A DNA stretch of 64,000 nucleotides, from the NCBI GenBank assembly GCA_905221605.1, contig CAJNDS010002629.1, positions 186,001 through 250,000 of the forward strand, written 5' to 3'. The position numbers and the translations under genes are program-made. The DNA is from Symbiodinium natans (taxonomy: Eukaryota > Sar > Dinophyceae > Suessiales > Symbiodiniaceae). The notes below the pieces were generated by a model. The model was not told where the DNA came from. It saw nothing but the letters and a program-made list of their open reading frames with translations, and made no database searches. Below, one piece after another: positions 44,301 to 49,246 of the stretch (within the stretch, counting starts at the first letter, position 1; each line of letters begins with the position of its first letter).

Positions 44301-47300
44301 TCTATCGCAAGCACGGAGTCCGTGTGTTTTCGGAGACCGAGATTGATGCCTCCGTGCTTCGTGACTCCACCCTGGGGGGTTGGATACAGATCCTTTACCG
44401 ACATGCTCAGGATCTGGCCACCCTGGCGTTTGGACCGAAGGCGGGCGGTGCAATCGATTCCACTAAGCACTATGACATTTGCCGCAGAATTGCCAATCTT
44501 AGCGTAGGCGCTTCCGACTTCCAATATTTTGCGAAGACTTCGAGTCTTGTCGAGAAGCTCTTTACTCCTGCCCTTCAGCGCATTTCACTCCCTCCGGAAG
44601 AGAGGCGACGGTTCTTGATCGTCGGAGACTCTTCCCTTGCGTTGTGCCATTACACGGGGCGGAAGCCTACGCACCGCATGACCATTGAGCCGCTCATGCA
44701 AGACGTTTTCAGGAACAATCCAGAAGTGGAGAGCCTAATCTACTCAATGAAGTGGGGGTATCACCTCGACCAGCTCATCGATGAGGCGCTCAAGCACCTT
44801 AACGAGGCGAGGGATCACCACCCGGAAGGGGCGGCTACCCACATCATTTTTGGATGGTCAGGAAACGATGTATGGGGCCAACACGGCTATCATGGCTACA
44901 CTTGGCATCTTCAGAGCAAGTTCACAAAGCGAACAGCCGAGGAGCTCGAGCAGATTGACACTTGGCCTGCAAAGCAGAAGCTTCGTGTTGATCGGGCGTG
45001 TGAGAGAGCGTGCAAGCTCCTCCACCGGACTGACGTCTCGGGTGTGTCTTTCTTGATGGGCAGCCATCACTCCTGTTTCTTCCCGGTCGGGGAGCTCTAT
45101 GACAGGTGCATGAAGAATCACGCCCGAGATCTGATGAGCGGAGGATGCACCATCATTGACCCTGTGGAGCTCTATGAGCAGACCAGCAGGCCTGATGGCT
45201 TCCACGCTGACGCGTCGGATCAAAATCTGCAGAGCACCCTTAGGTGGCACGCGGCGATGCTCCGCGGCATACTCACAGATTACCGCCTTCTCGCTGTTGA
45301 GCAGCAACTCATCGCAAATCAAAGAGAAGCCGTTTTTCATGCACACTTTGTGTTGAACAAGCCCGAACCGTTCCTCACCGTGCCCCCTGCGTCCGGTAGA
45401 ATCCTTTCCAAGATTGTCGATTCACCGGACCCACCTCTGGCGAGGGAGGCAGAAGAGGAGATTGTGTTGGCCGGTCCACTCCTGGCGGAGGCGGAGTACG
45501 AAGTTGTCGACGACGACTCGGCTCAGAGCTGCAATCCGCAGCCCATCACTGAGTTAGACTTTGCCAGGAATGACACCAGGCCTGGCGCAGGTTGCGTCCT
45601 CGCGATTGAAGACAGCGACCCGATCAACGTGGTTGCTGAGGAACACCTCGTCATGGCCAACCAAGCGGCAGAGGGCATCACGCAGGAAGAACTCACCGCG
45701 GTCGCGGCTGAAGAGGAAATTACCCTCCTCAGTCAATTCGTGGAGCAGGATGATGATCCATATGAGAATGCCGACACCTACTCCTTGAAGAGAGCTGAAG
45801 TGGTCGCGCCTCCTTCTCCCGTGGTCGTCATCAGTGACCCCGACGCCCCTCAGCCGAGCGAGGCCGTTTCTCAGGCACCCCTTGTCCCCAAGGCAAAGCC
45901 GAGGCCTCCCACGCTGCCGCGTTGGGTTACTGCCGATCAGCTCCCCGATCTGCCGGATGATTACCGTTTCCTCACGGAGAACGCCCGGGTCTGCTTGTCG
46001 AAGAAGATGTCCTTCCTTGCCCGGGGATTCGCCAATCGGCGAGCGCCAGAAATGGCGGTCCACATCTCAGCCAGGGACAATTCTATTGAATGGTCCGAAT
46101 TTTTCGAGAAGTTGGGAATGATGTGGAGAGGCCTCCGTGTGGAGCACGTGGTGGACGTCCTCAAATCCACTCACGACAAAGTGCGGTTCGAAGTCAAGGT
46201 TGTCATTAAACCCGACAGGGAGGTCCAGCTGCGTGCCTTTAGAGCGATTCAGGGGCACGACGGCATACTCCTCTCGGAAGAGACGGACGTGATGGCACTG
46301 AACACCCACTCGTACCATCTGTCCTCTCTTTGGCAACCCAATTTGGCAAACAGGCCCAGGGTGGGAACCACTGGTTACACCAGCGAGGCCTTCGAAAGCA
46401 TGCCAAAGTTGGCTTACCACGGCACGTATCGTTGCTATCTGCACTCCATCGTTCGAGATGGTCTCATCCCGGGAGGGGTTGCTGCAGATGGAAGTGCCAG
46501 CCGTTACTTCGTGATGATGTCTCCCGTACCGGCGTGGCAGAGGGAGAGTCATGCAGGCGTTCGTGAAGATGCTGACATTGAATTTGTCATCGACCTGCAA
46601 CTCGCAGCCCTGGAGGGCGTGCGGATCTTTAGATCCAAGGCAGATGCAATTCAGACACCTGACTGGATTTCCAACAGGTACATTGTTTACTGCTATGATC
46701 GCCACTCCCAGGTTCCCATCTGGCACAACCGTGTGTACGAGCTGCTCCGCGTCCGACTGCACAATGCGTGCAAGGATGTTCACGACGGGCGGGAGCCGCG
46801 TCCAATCTTCGAGCAGGGCCATTTGGACGATTGGTCGGAGGAGGGTTGCTACCTTGACTACCTCGAAAGCCTCCAGACCAGGCTCAACTTCCATGAGTAC
46901 CGGCACTACATCACTGACATGACAAGGCCGTACCAAATCGCCCATGAAGAGAACCTCACGGTTGAAGATGAGATCATCAGGCTCGAGGACCTCAAGTTCG
47001 CCGACAACGCACCGCGGCCCGAGCCACTGGCGGAAGCCAAGTGGGGTTCCACGCTCAAGGTGTGGTTCTCCGCAAAGGGCATCCGAGTGGATCGAAAGTA
47101 CCGCTCCGAGCTCGACCATTTCATCGTCCAGGAGCTTGTTTCCTTTCCCTGGTTTTACTGCACCAGTTGCCGTAAACATTACATCGATGGAATGATTGAG
47201 TGCCAGTTCTGCGGCTCCAGAATCGCAGCTGAGAGTGACATGGCACATGTTGCCGAACCCAGCAAACGACGCCTGGAGTCCTCCCGGAAGGGACGGAACA

Positions 47301-48751
47301 TCGACATCATGTCGATCGCCCCCCGGCCGGGGTTGGCAATGAACCGGCACCGTGCAGAGCGAGGAACGCGCGAAGCACAAGATCAAAGTCTCCCTGCAGC
47401 AGTACGCAGCAAATGCGTGAGCATGAGAAAATCGGCAATGAAGAGGGGAGGCCAGTCGATCGCTGACGCTCTCACCAATCCCCTCGACGCCTACAATTTT
47501 GCGTCCCGTGGTATGGGTATCACTTCATTGGCCCAGCTGGACATGTTCGCCCATTTGCACAATCCAGCACCCGGGGCTGATGCCAACGAGAGGAGAGCAT
47601 TCGCTGGCACTCACCGGGCTGACGCCAGAGTCTCAATCGCCTATCGTCCGGGAGACGACCGAGTCTCATTGGATGAAGCTTTCTTTGTGGCCTTTCAGTC
47701 AAGGCTCTATCTCATTGATGAGATATCCATGATCATCTATGCCACCCAGCAGTCCCCGGAAGGGCGACAGAGACCCTTCACGATTCTCTCTTACGATGGT
47801 GACTTGTTCACACCAAGGGTAGGCACCGTCTCAGAAGTGATGGCGGAGGTCAGTCGTTTCTTCCAGGATCAACTTCCCCTGAGCGGAAGCCGTCAGGATC
47901 CTGCACCACGCCACGTGGACTTGGCTCGATCTCTCCGCATCCCTGACGGGTTTGCTTGCCTCGGTCAGACCCAATTGAATGAGCTGCTCCGCGATACCAG
48001 GTTTTACCAGCGGTATCTGCACTCCAACCGTGTCGAGCCGGAGTGGATTCGTCCCACGAGAGCGTCCTCACTCGGAATGATGCGACCTCCTCCTCCTCCC
48101 ACAGCTGATCGCAGAAGCTCAGCGCCGGCCCGTCGCCCAGCGGAAGCTGAAGGCTACCGCCCACCGACAGCAAAGTACGGGCCTTCTATGGGAGCGAGGG
48201 AGCGCACGCCGTCAAGGGCTACATCGAGGGGCAGATCTCCAGGTCTCAGCTCAGCAATGCCTGCGAGGCCACCGCCACAGCGCAGGGCTTCGACCCCGCG
48301 GCCTCCGCCAGTGCGACGCCCGGGTTCCCCTGGAGAGGTGCGCACATCCCGCAGACGCGTGGATCCCACTGGACCAAGCATGACGGAAGGAGAATGGTTG
48401 GCCGAGAGGCGCAGCCGAGTCGATGTCGAGATTGGGAAAAGGCTCAGCATTCTTCAGGAACTCTTTGCTGACCTTCCAGAGCACTACCCTTTCGACCATG
48501 ATGGTGATCTCATCGACCCGACGCGGACGCGCTCGAGCACCTGGACCCTTCTTGACGGGTACTACTGGGCCATGCTCAAGGCCCGGGATGCGCACTGGGT
48601 GTCGGAAGAAGAGGTGGTGAACGCCCTTCCTGCTTGGGGAAACCCAGGGGGGATCGTCGTCTACGACTACGACCACGTGTTGTGGTATCTCAGAGGATGG
48701 AAACACCACGTCACGAATCCACACACTGGTGTGCAAGAGAGGCGGTACTAA
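35333..48751 (+). CDS. Giant Gag-Pol polyprotein (copia type) with accessory enzyme domains
   Basis: 4,472 residues from ATG 35333; with the +1 shift the frame begins at 35273 and the fused product is about 4,741. Residue numbers here count from 35333. Order: coiled coil (1-75), charged linker, capsid-like (188-400), two CCCH fingers (418-488), Lys/Gly/Ser-rich linker, hydrophobic patch (about 559-580), protease (D714-T-G), 2OG-oxygenase-like (898-1040), integrase (1215-1470), RT (YVDD 1989-1992), RNase H (D2322, E2366, D2561), methyltransferase-like (2667-2875), SGNH-like (3090-3315), Tpt1/KptA-like (3550-3790), zinc ribbon (3943-3960), then an unassigned C-terminus with a Pro/Arg/Ser-rich linker (about 4250-4340) and a last globular piece. 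It stops 382 bases before the 3' LTR. The protease is expected to cut the polyprotein; which extra domains are released is unknown. Confidence 0.95.
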   Translation: MDSARVAAAQATHAVQATSEVEISRLTAEVRDFRVMMSHESEKRKMAEKENAELKSQLNQAIAALQAHASATGSAPSAPPGLIPTYPINTPPQDAKGSRPRRHPDGGGPDGDDDGSDDDDSSSSHKKKKSKKKDKKNKKRDSSSSSDLSPKQLKAIIKQLAKGKTNEKEEVDEDVNKTKSKEAEKILFPKFPTPEQYRNWRIRVREAVVAASNKPDEAFEWLSKVWDKDSKEEELRDTGGFSTLDAKVLSAVTNVLEGDFARQMDTLKEREAHAGRLVRGRQILFLLHQHFATNILHNSVYDMEDLLSVTLVNENLVMFVRNWDTVLSGIQTTPEDKVLEPLFHRQVKKCKALQHDIAIYERAAEGSSERSFKFLYDAANSHLNRKRLERNRERIAKQTGAPAVPTAPAPKKVPKGFCISFVKNGSCKNGGSCKYKHQTPSGRGRSQSPGGGRGRSPSRPNSPSGKPRVCKFYKQGRCDRGENCKFMHTGKPGAAATPDGSQKGSARPDKGKDKKKKKERKGSRASSKGSKGSKGSKGSHGSGNSKGSARRRSGGPSLPAAVCLLGAMMAGTASQADAFTLRKDESYWPPQCSTDMRLALPAVSFDNSPMYINFPLRDGELKFPVENPQRRYDKKWSVDYIPKPDNQSTRDALMAARMLRATVKDSLEDKPSRCNYCCDTEFGCNYCIPKGLRVSCPAKVQLSSESPPIEWIGDTGSAQDLISERELVNLHPYESDCPINICTANGPSYAGTQCDVGIPSLNSIAKPYVLPDTPNVLSVGQRCMDLGYDFIWKGFQRPYFRSPGGDKVFLDVKDNVPYLKSWKEGIACPAHSRHESTRIDTDDAVETITNPEQIAAQLIQEQDFSHQACLRLLKDSNFKQSRFNRKAIKPKDSKDSKYMIFGAFSHGGMQGITNRTHSYPKVIKYLLSYLKHHGADGPITSIAVNQNSGVKMHKDVNNHREHLNYTIAVGDFTGGELWIHDDTIRKDEPGCINKIAPTGAKLGGRLHRSKSKIISFDPKTFHCVTPWKGERWSITGYVNRAVHRLDSHQLEKLKSLGFLLPKQKNFPPAVPAEIDEEMTLYELATMDPPAPAPEPKSKPKVKLKKKPEEPSDKKKIAKEASKAEPPSDEPDWSKVEGLLKEAVAPIPSSPDEEFLDKTELIRSPKPDSGEPSVLPPPPEGERHAPDGDPGEGSGGEGKRSRRIENLKKEAKSAAHLMTHLPKNPFCDVCQRAKMYKPPSYQTDGWHSVEAKAFGDHITADHIIVYRDRDTVIEESRLALVLKDVATSFTYAYPSALRSEDECIAALQHFVSSSDEVGVFYSDQAKELISAAKFLGWRHEQSKAYIHQSNAIAERAVRATTEGTRSNLLQAGLSHVYWPQALEHACTAVNISNPHGAKFTPWFKRFGSQFPGKVIPFGCRIDYWVGPKKKRKNRERFEPTAEPGVFVGYHFQPGMKWKHEVLVLSLKELNRQDFHECIKPIRAYQFKVPEGDFTFPMKQRYERVQQGLAADALERPATESLHNQDAEPSAEQAAEASDADRKVEPPKVLHPKTGKEIPLPEGGRYYDSGGTLGRRYGGTRGSRKPDSIPSDLWVRLSKAQKEKAIDDEAREQALRDLEARETPSSSSSARPSAVANPVKDEWTIRGDKLIRFHYSPRRELFSPHLTDCPVPISALGKERLTKIMPIGGKDIIADCDEWRHVRKRNKKLSFKWVGRTEFDILTKPHTSEEAVKDFPCMPTVPMSNHQHRDKIPVSRALTAEQVQEAMAMVARPVGRKELLADPQAQASLDVEWEKLMKKKAWDMSSVREWEEVSKEAAKRGKKAHVGKIFEICVEKGSELPKGNPLRKFKGRTVFQGNNVKDENNDTALFSELGSSPATMEAGKVLDAYGHAPGHDVEQGDGKQAYTQTTLKGADTWVRLPRERWPKEWVGKFRDPVVRLRLALYGHPDSGGFWEQHCEKRLREVGFELVFPAAWPSVFYHPTLKLLLAVYVDDFKMAGPKENLAKGWELIGSRIDMDTPTPIGRYLGCEHLSQSSSLGKADHPFAHVFDKSLPDPAAKPATAAAKEDFTEYYPEEGMVVRHHVQPRKALFKPRAAEAVALDLSPHRLTLMRPLGSEAAPDELWDTGGAKHKRDHLWTGATYLAANGHTERSAMAAVKKIRDKLNAKKAARKHAFYDVNQLSDHQGCMYAKTRQVVYDMSSFLQQAIDRYKELTGPEWHNLKKVSTPFYDDKIARPTDAEAEPKGKLAPIASRVLMKLLFAARMARYDLLRAVQGLASRVTKWSADCDKALHRLMCYVASTLDHRMTCFIGDSLDKCKLWLFADSDHAGEHDNKSTSGGFLALVGPNTYFPLSAFSKKQTSTALSSTEAEVVCANVTLRALGLPSSALWSVLLNAGGDTAPKPLRSDIAKHDFKPKSYPFQGISTINKTGRHLLADGRIVEFFSKSSSLPFPVELTSHPIRDLWLLQKGKWTLHQRAVAWEELDEDERTLPPDDFEYGILVYRRSTAEYRRHAEAEAILQREAEGIRGSGGGVDTEVGVTRKPCDFGLIMSVPHSIQPVVLEDNQATIRILESGKSPAFRHSDKTQRINLGWIAEQFRRKHYDLAYINTNLQAADILTKPFTNAEKWRNALLLMGITQRKLESRKATPASVPPPAVASDSRPDSKTKRVIIEVCCSDDSIIGEIAHHEFPECKVVRVTESMDLNSPDTRRAIIDIAKEHHRAGARVLTWVSLPCTGGSQWTRINLKVPKNRDAVLDARRKFKKLWASFVDLSQGLDKASVDYCVEWPRDCEYWGWDKVRKWLDRHPFVYAKFDGCRFGLHNKKGVPVKKPWCVATTLQTVYNRLNDKKCTRSHEHAKCLKESENYSKPLARAIHKAFKEVNSSAAARSSSPVVPACPAIITSPTMTEFLTDEERQQRVAEFKQALVDPDRLADAMAGILLPRSFSDLAEAVVEPQDDDADDDLFLGTIPIYRWRELREEDPSSHWTVLYERFYRKHGVRVFSETEIDASVLRDSTLGGWIQILYRHAQDLATLAFGPKAGGAIDSTKHYDICRRIANLSVGASDFQYFAKTSSLVEKLFTPALQRISLPPEERRRFLIVGDSSLALCHYTGRKPTHRMTIEPLMQDVFRNNPEVESLIYSMKWGYHLDQLIDEALKHLNEARDHHPEGAATHIIFGWSGNDVWGQHGYHGYTWHLQSKFTKRTAEELEQIDTWPAKQKLRVDRACERACKLLHRTDVSGVSFLMGSHHSCFFPVGELYDRCMKNHARDLMSGGCTIIDPVELYEQTSRPDGFHADASDQNLQSTLRWHAAMLRGILTDYRLLAVEQQLIANQREAVFHAHFVLNKPEPFLTVPPASGRILSKIVDSPDPPLAREAEEEIVLAGPLLAEAEYEVVDDDSAQSCNPQPITELDFARNDTRPGAGCVLAIEDSDPINVVAEEHLVMANQAAEGITQEELTAVAAEEEITLLSQFVEQDDDPYENADTYSLKRAEVVAPPSPVVVISDPDAPQPSEAVSQAPLVPKAKPRPPTLPRWVTADQLPDLPDDYRFLTENARVCLSKKMSFLARGFANRRAPEMAVHISARDNSIEWSEFFEKLGMMWRGLRVEHVVDVLKSTHDKVRFEVKVVIKPDREVQLRAFRAIQGHDGILLSEETDVMALNTHSYHLSSLWQPNLANRPRVGTTGYTSEAFESMPKLAYHGTYRCYLHSIVRDGLIPGGVAADGSASRYFVMMSPVPAWQRESHAGVREDADIEFVIDLQLAALEGVRIFRSKADAIQTPDWISNRYIVYCYDRHSQVPIWHNRVYELLRVRLHNACKDVHDGREPRPIFEQGHLDDWSEEGCYLDYLESLQTRLNFHEYRHYITDMTRPYQIAHEENLTVEDEIIRLEDLKFADNAPRPEPLAEAKWGSTLKVWFSAKGIRVDRKYRSELDHFIVQELVSFPWFYCTSCRKHYIDGMIECQFCGSRIAAESDMAHVAEPSKRRLESSRKGRNIDIMSIAPRPGLAMNRHRAERGTREAQDQSLPAAVRSKCVSMRKSAMKRGGQSIADALTNPLDAYNFASRGMGITSLAQLDMFAHLHNPAPGADANERRAFAGTHRADARVSIAYRPGDDRVSLDEAFFVAFQSRLYLIDEISMIIYATQQSPEGRQRPFTILSYDGDLFTPRVGTVSEVMAEVSRFFQDQLPLSGSRQDPAPRHVDLARSLRIPDGFACLGQTQLNELLRDTRFYQRYLHSNRVEPEWIRPTRASSLGMMRPPPPPTADRRSSAPARRPAEAEGYRPPTAKYGPSMGARERTPSRATSRGRSPGLSSAMPARPPPQRRASTPRPPPVRRPGSPGEVRTSRRRVDPTGPSMTEGEWLAERRSRVDVEIGKRLSILQELFADLPEHYPFDHDGDLIDPTRTRSSTWTLLDGYYWAMLKARDAHWVSEEEVVNALPAWGNPGGIVVYDYDHVLWYLRGWKHHVTNPHTGVQERRY
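35894..36532 (+). other. Capsid-like domain of Gag
   Basis: Residues about 188-400. It opens FPKFPTPEQYRNWRIRVREA, matching the 'F..W...' start of copia Gag (UBN2/DUF4219-type) domains, and continues with helical text (AFEWLSKVWD, RGRQILFLLHQHFAT, LVMFVRNWDTVLSG) to the zinc fingers. Assembly into particles is inferred from family and position. Confidence 0.6.
36584..36796 (+). other. Two CCCH zinc fingers in Gag
   Basis: C418-X8-C427-X5-C433-X3-H437 and C470-X7-C478-X5-C484-X3-H488, separated by an Arg/Ser/Gly/Pro-rich linker. Both fit the CCCH RNA-binding finger (C-X7-8-C-X5-C-X3-H). Copia nucleocapsids normally carry a CCHC knuckle (C-X2-C-X4-H-X4-C) here; none was found. The fingers probably bind the element RNA. 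Confidence 0.8.
37439..37790 (+). other. Retropepsin-like aspartic protease
   Basis: IEWIGDTGSAQDLIS contains the catalytic D714-T-G, followed by YVLPDTPNVLSVGQRCMDLGY. The latter matches the 'vp....NLlSv..l...G' segment of copia proteases. Position between Gag and integrase is normal. It would act as a dimer to cut the polyprotein. Confidence 0.8.
38024..38455 (+). other. 2-oxoglutarate/Fe(II)-dependent oxygenase-like domain
   Basis: Residues about 898-1040 hold the ligand set of this superfamily. KMHKD gives H953-X-D955, GGELWI follows at 974-979, FDPKTFHCVTPWKGERWS gives the distal H1022, and R1031 sits nine residues on to bind the 2OG carboxylate. Spacing H-X-D to distal H (about 67 residues) is in the family range. 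No such domain belongs to standard copia proteins. The substrate cannot be read from sequence; oxidation of nucleic acid bases or of protein are both possible. Confidence 0.72.
38975..39740 (+). other. Integrase (HHCC and DDE)
   Basis: H1215-X3-H1219-X6-C1226-X2-C1229 is a shortened HHCC zinc site. The catalytic triad is D1260 (ITADHI), D1322 (YSDQAKE) and E1353 (NAIAERAVR), with spacing D-61-D-30-E; the last gap is shorter than the usual 35. The C-terminal FGCRIDYWVGPKK and PGVFVGYHFQPG match the copia integrase tail. It would insert the cDNA, consistent with the 5-bp duplication. Confidence 0.88.
40703..41480 (+). other. Reverse transcriptase
   Basis: KKKAWDMSSVREWEE is followed by KFKGRTVFQGN, motif A with D1899 (EQGDGKQAYTQ in place of DVKNAFL), LRLALYGHPDSGGFWE (the copia 'LYGLKQ..R.W' region) and catalytic YVDD at 1989-1992. 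RT precedes RNase H in copia order. The spacing from YVDD to RNase H is about 330 residues, longer than usual. Confidence 0.88.
42276..43215 (+). other. RNase H, with a long internal insertion
   Basis: LFADSDHAG (D2322), KSTSGGFLALVG, SKKQTSTALSSTEAEVV (E2366), then after about 190 residues VLEDNQATIRIL (D2561), KTQRINLGWIAEQ and ADILTKPF. All are classic copia RNase H motifs. Between E2366 and D2561 the usual gap is about 40 residues, so roughly 150 residues are inserted. The inserted text contains HLLADGRIVEFF and DLWLLQKGKWTLHQRA and is not recognised. Confidence 0.85.
43331..43960 (+). other. C5-cytosine-methyltransferase-like domain
   Basis: A Rossmann-type start VIIEVCCSDDSI (motif I, residues about 2667-2677) is followed by a second strand VVRVTES and, at the expected distance, LPCTGGSQW with P2731-C2732, the place of the catalytic Pro-Cys of motif IV. 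VEWPRDC with E2783 may correspond to the E of motif VI, and DGCRFGL follows. The target recognition region is unclear, and the motif VI text differs from the canonical ENV. C5 methyltransferases have been reported in dinoflagellate retrotransposons, which supports the reading. Activity is unproven. Confidence 0.6.
44606..45275 (+). other. SGNH/GDSL hydrolase-like domain
   Basis: Three of the SGNH blocks are in order: FLIVGDSSL (block I, S3100 as nucleophile), FGWSGNDVWG (block III, G-X-N-D with N3178), and RPDGFHAD (block V, D3288-X-X-H3291). A strand before block V (GCTIIDPVELYE) also fits. About 190 residues separate the serine and the catalytic pair, normal for the fold. Family members deacylate lipids, sugars or proteins; the substrate here is unknown. 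Confidence 0.68.
45986..46700 (+). other. Tpt1/KptA RNA 2'-phosphotransferase-like domain
   Basis: LSKKMSFLARG (residues 3555-3565), RAFRAIQGHDG (3634-3644), AYHGTYRCYLHSIVRDGL (H3696-G-T) and, later, EFVIDLQLAALEGVRIFRSKADAI line up with the LS..LS..LRH, RA.QGHS, HGT....I...GL and 'D...A...G...F.S.N.V' blocks of Tpt1/KptA. These enzymes use NAD+ to remove an internal 2'-phosphate from RNA. The His of the family's RH pair is replaced by Gly (R3564-G3565), so activity may be altered or lost. Confidence 0.75.
47150..47225 (+). other. Small zinc ribbon in the C-terminal region
   Basis: C3943-X2-C3946-X10-C3957-X2-C3960 (FYCTSCRKHYIDG ... ECQFCGSRI). It lies between the Tpt1-like domain and an unassigned globular region. 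Confidence 0.6.
47500..48751 (+). other. Unassigned C-terminal region of the polyprotein
   Basis: A globular stretch (SLAQLDMFAHLHNPAPGAD, FFVAFQSRLYLIDEISMII, FTILSYDGDLFTPRVG) of no known family, then an extended Pro/Arg/Ser linker, then a final compact piece (LSILQELFADLPEHYPFDHDG ... GGIVVYDYDHVLWYLRGW). Both ends are Trp/Tyr-rich and look folded. Confidence 0.5.
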
Positions 48752-49133
48752 GGCCTAAAAGGAGGCATGGTCAGGGTTGCACACTCCACCCTGACGGGTC
48801 GGATTCGCCGACCCAGCACTTTTGAGCAAATTGTTTTCGTTCTTTGCATTTCTGATTCCATCAGCCTACGTGTGTGTGCCCGTGCGCCGCACTGCATCTC
48901 CTTCGCCGCTCTGACGAGCTGGCTACACAGTAGCAGTTGTAGTCAGTTTCTATCCTCAGGGTAACAGGTGAAGAGCACCTCCCTGACGGGCTGGATTTAT
49001 TTTCAGCTGGTTATGTGAGGTGAAATTTCCTCAAGATGCAGTCGTTTTGCGTACTAGGTACGACTGTAGCGAACATCGTTTGTCTTTCCTCAACTTTTGA
49101 CGCCTCTTACGTTGCACTAAGTTGCGCGGGGGG
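48752..49133 (+). other. 3' untranslated region of the LTR retrotransposon
   Basis: 382 bases between stop and 3' LTR. It contains a perfect 7-bp hairpin (48796-48814, GGGTCGG/CCGACCC around ATTCG). A motif CTGACGGG-YYGGATT occurs at the hairpin and again near 48981-48997. It ends in GCGCGGGGGG, the polypurine tract. Confidence 0.6.
49124..49133 (+). promoter_or_regulatory. Polypurine tract (plus-strand primer)
   Basis: A run of six G (49128-49133) directly abuts the 3' LTR, the position from which plus-strand synthesis is primed. It is shorter and more G-only than typical. Confidence 0.6.
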
Positions 49134-49241
49134 TGTTGTTACAGAAAGACATTTCATTACTTACCGTTGTTCGCTCATGGCTCAAGAAAAAGGGCGTGTG
49201 CACGTTTCCCTAAATATTGGGGCTGTCTGCTGGTAACAATA
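49134..49241 (+). repeat. 3' LTR
   Basis: Base-for-base identical to the 5' LTR over 108 positions. Because both LTRs are copied from one template at insertion, identity indicates a young copy; at 108 bp the age resolution is low. Confidence 0.95.
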
Positions 49242-49246
49242 AGTTC
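49242..49246. repeat. Target site duplication, right copy (AGTTC)
   Basis: Same five bases as 34371-34375. Removing the element restores a continuous empty-site sequence CTTGAAGTTCTTGCC. Confidence 0.9.

Larger units (their letters stand above)
34376..49241 (+). mobile_element. Complete Ty1/copia-type LTR retrotransposon with extra enzyme domains
   Basis: 14,866 bp, bounded by two identical 108-bp LTRs and a 5-bp duplication. The order GAG-protease-integrase-RT-RNase H is diagnostic of the copia (Pseudoviridae) type; gypsy types have integrase last. It differs from ordinary copia elements, which are about 5 kb, by nearly 10 kb of extra coding sequence, mostly after RNase H. The coding region is one 250-codon ORF plus an unbroken 4,472-codon ORF in the +1 frame. 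Identical LTRs and an intact frame point to recent insertion. Extra domains are annotated separately. Confidence 0.93.

Noticed and set aside
46067..47386. 439-codon minus-strand ORF
   Set aside because: It lies antisense to the Pol polyprotein in a high-GC region; the plus strand has clear domain motifs and this ORF has none.
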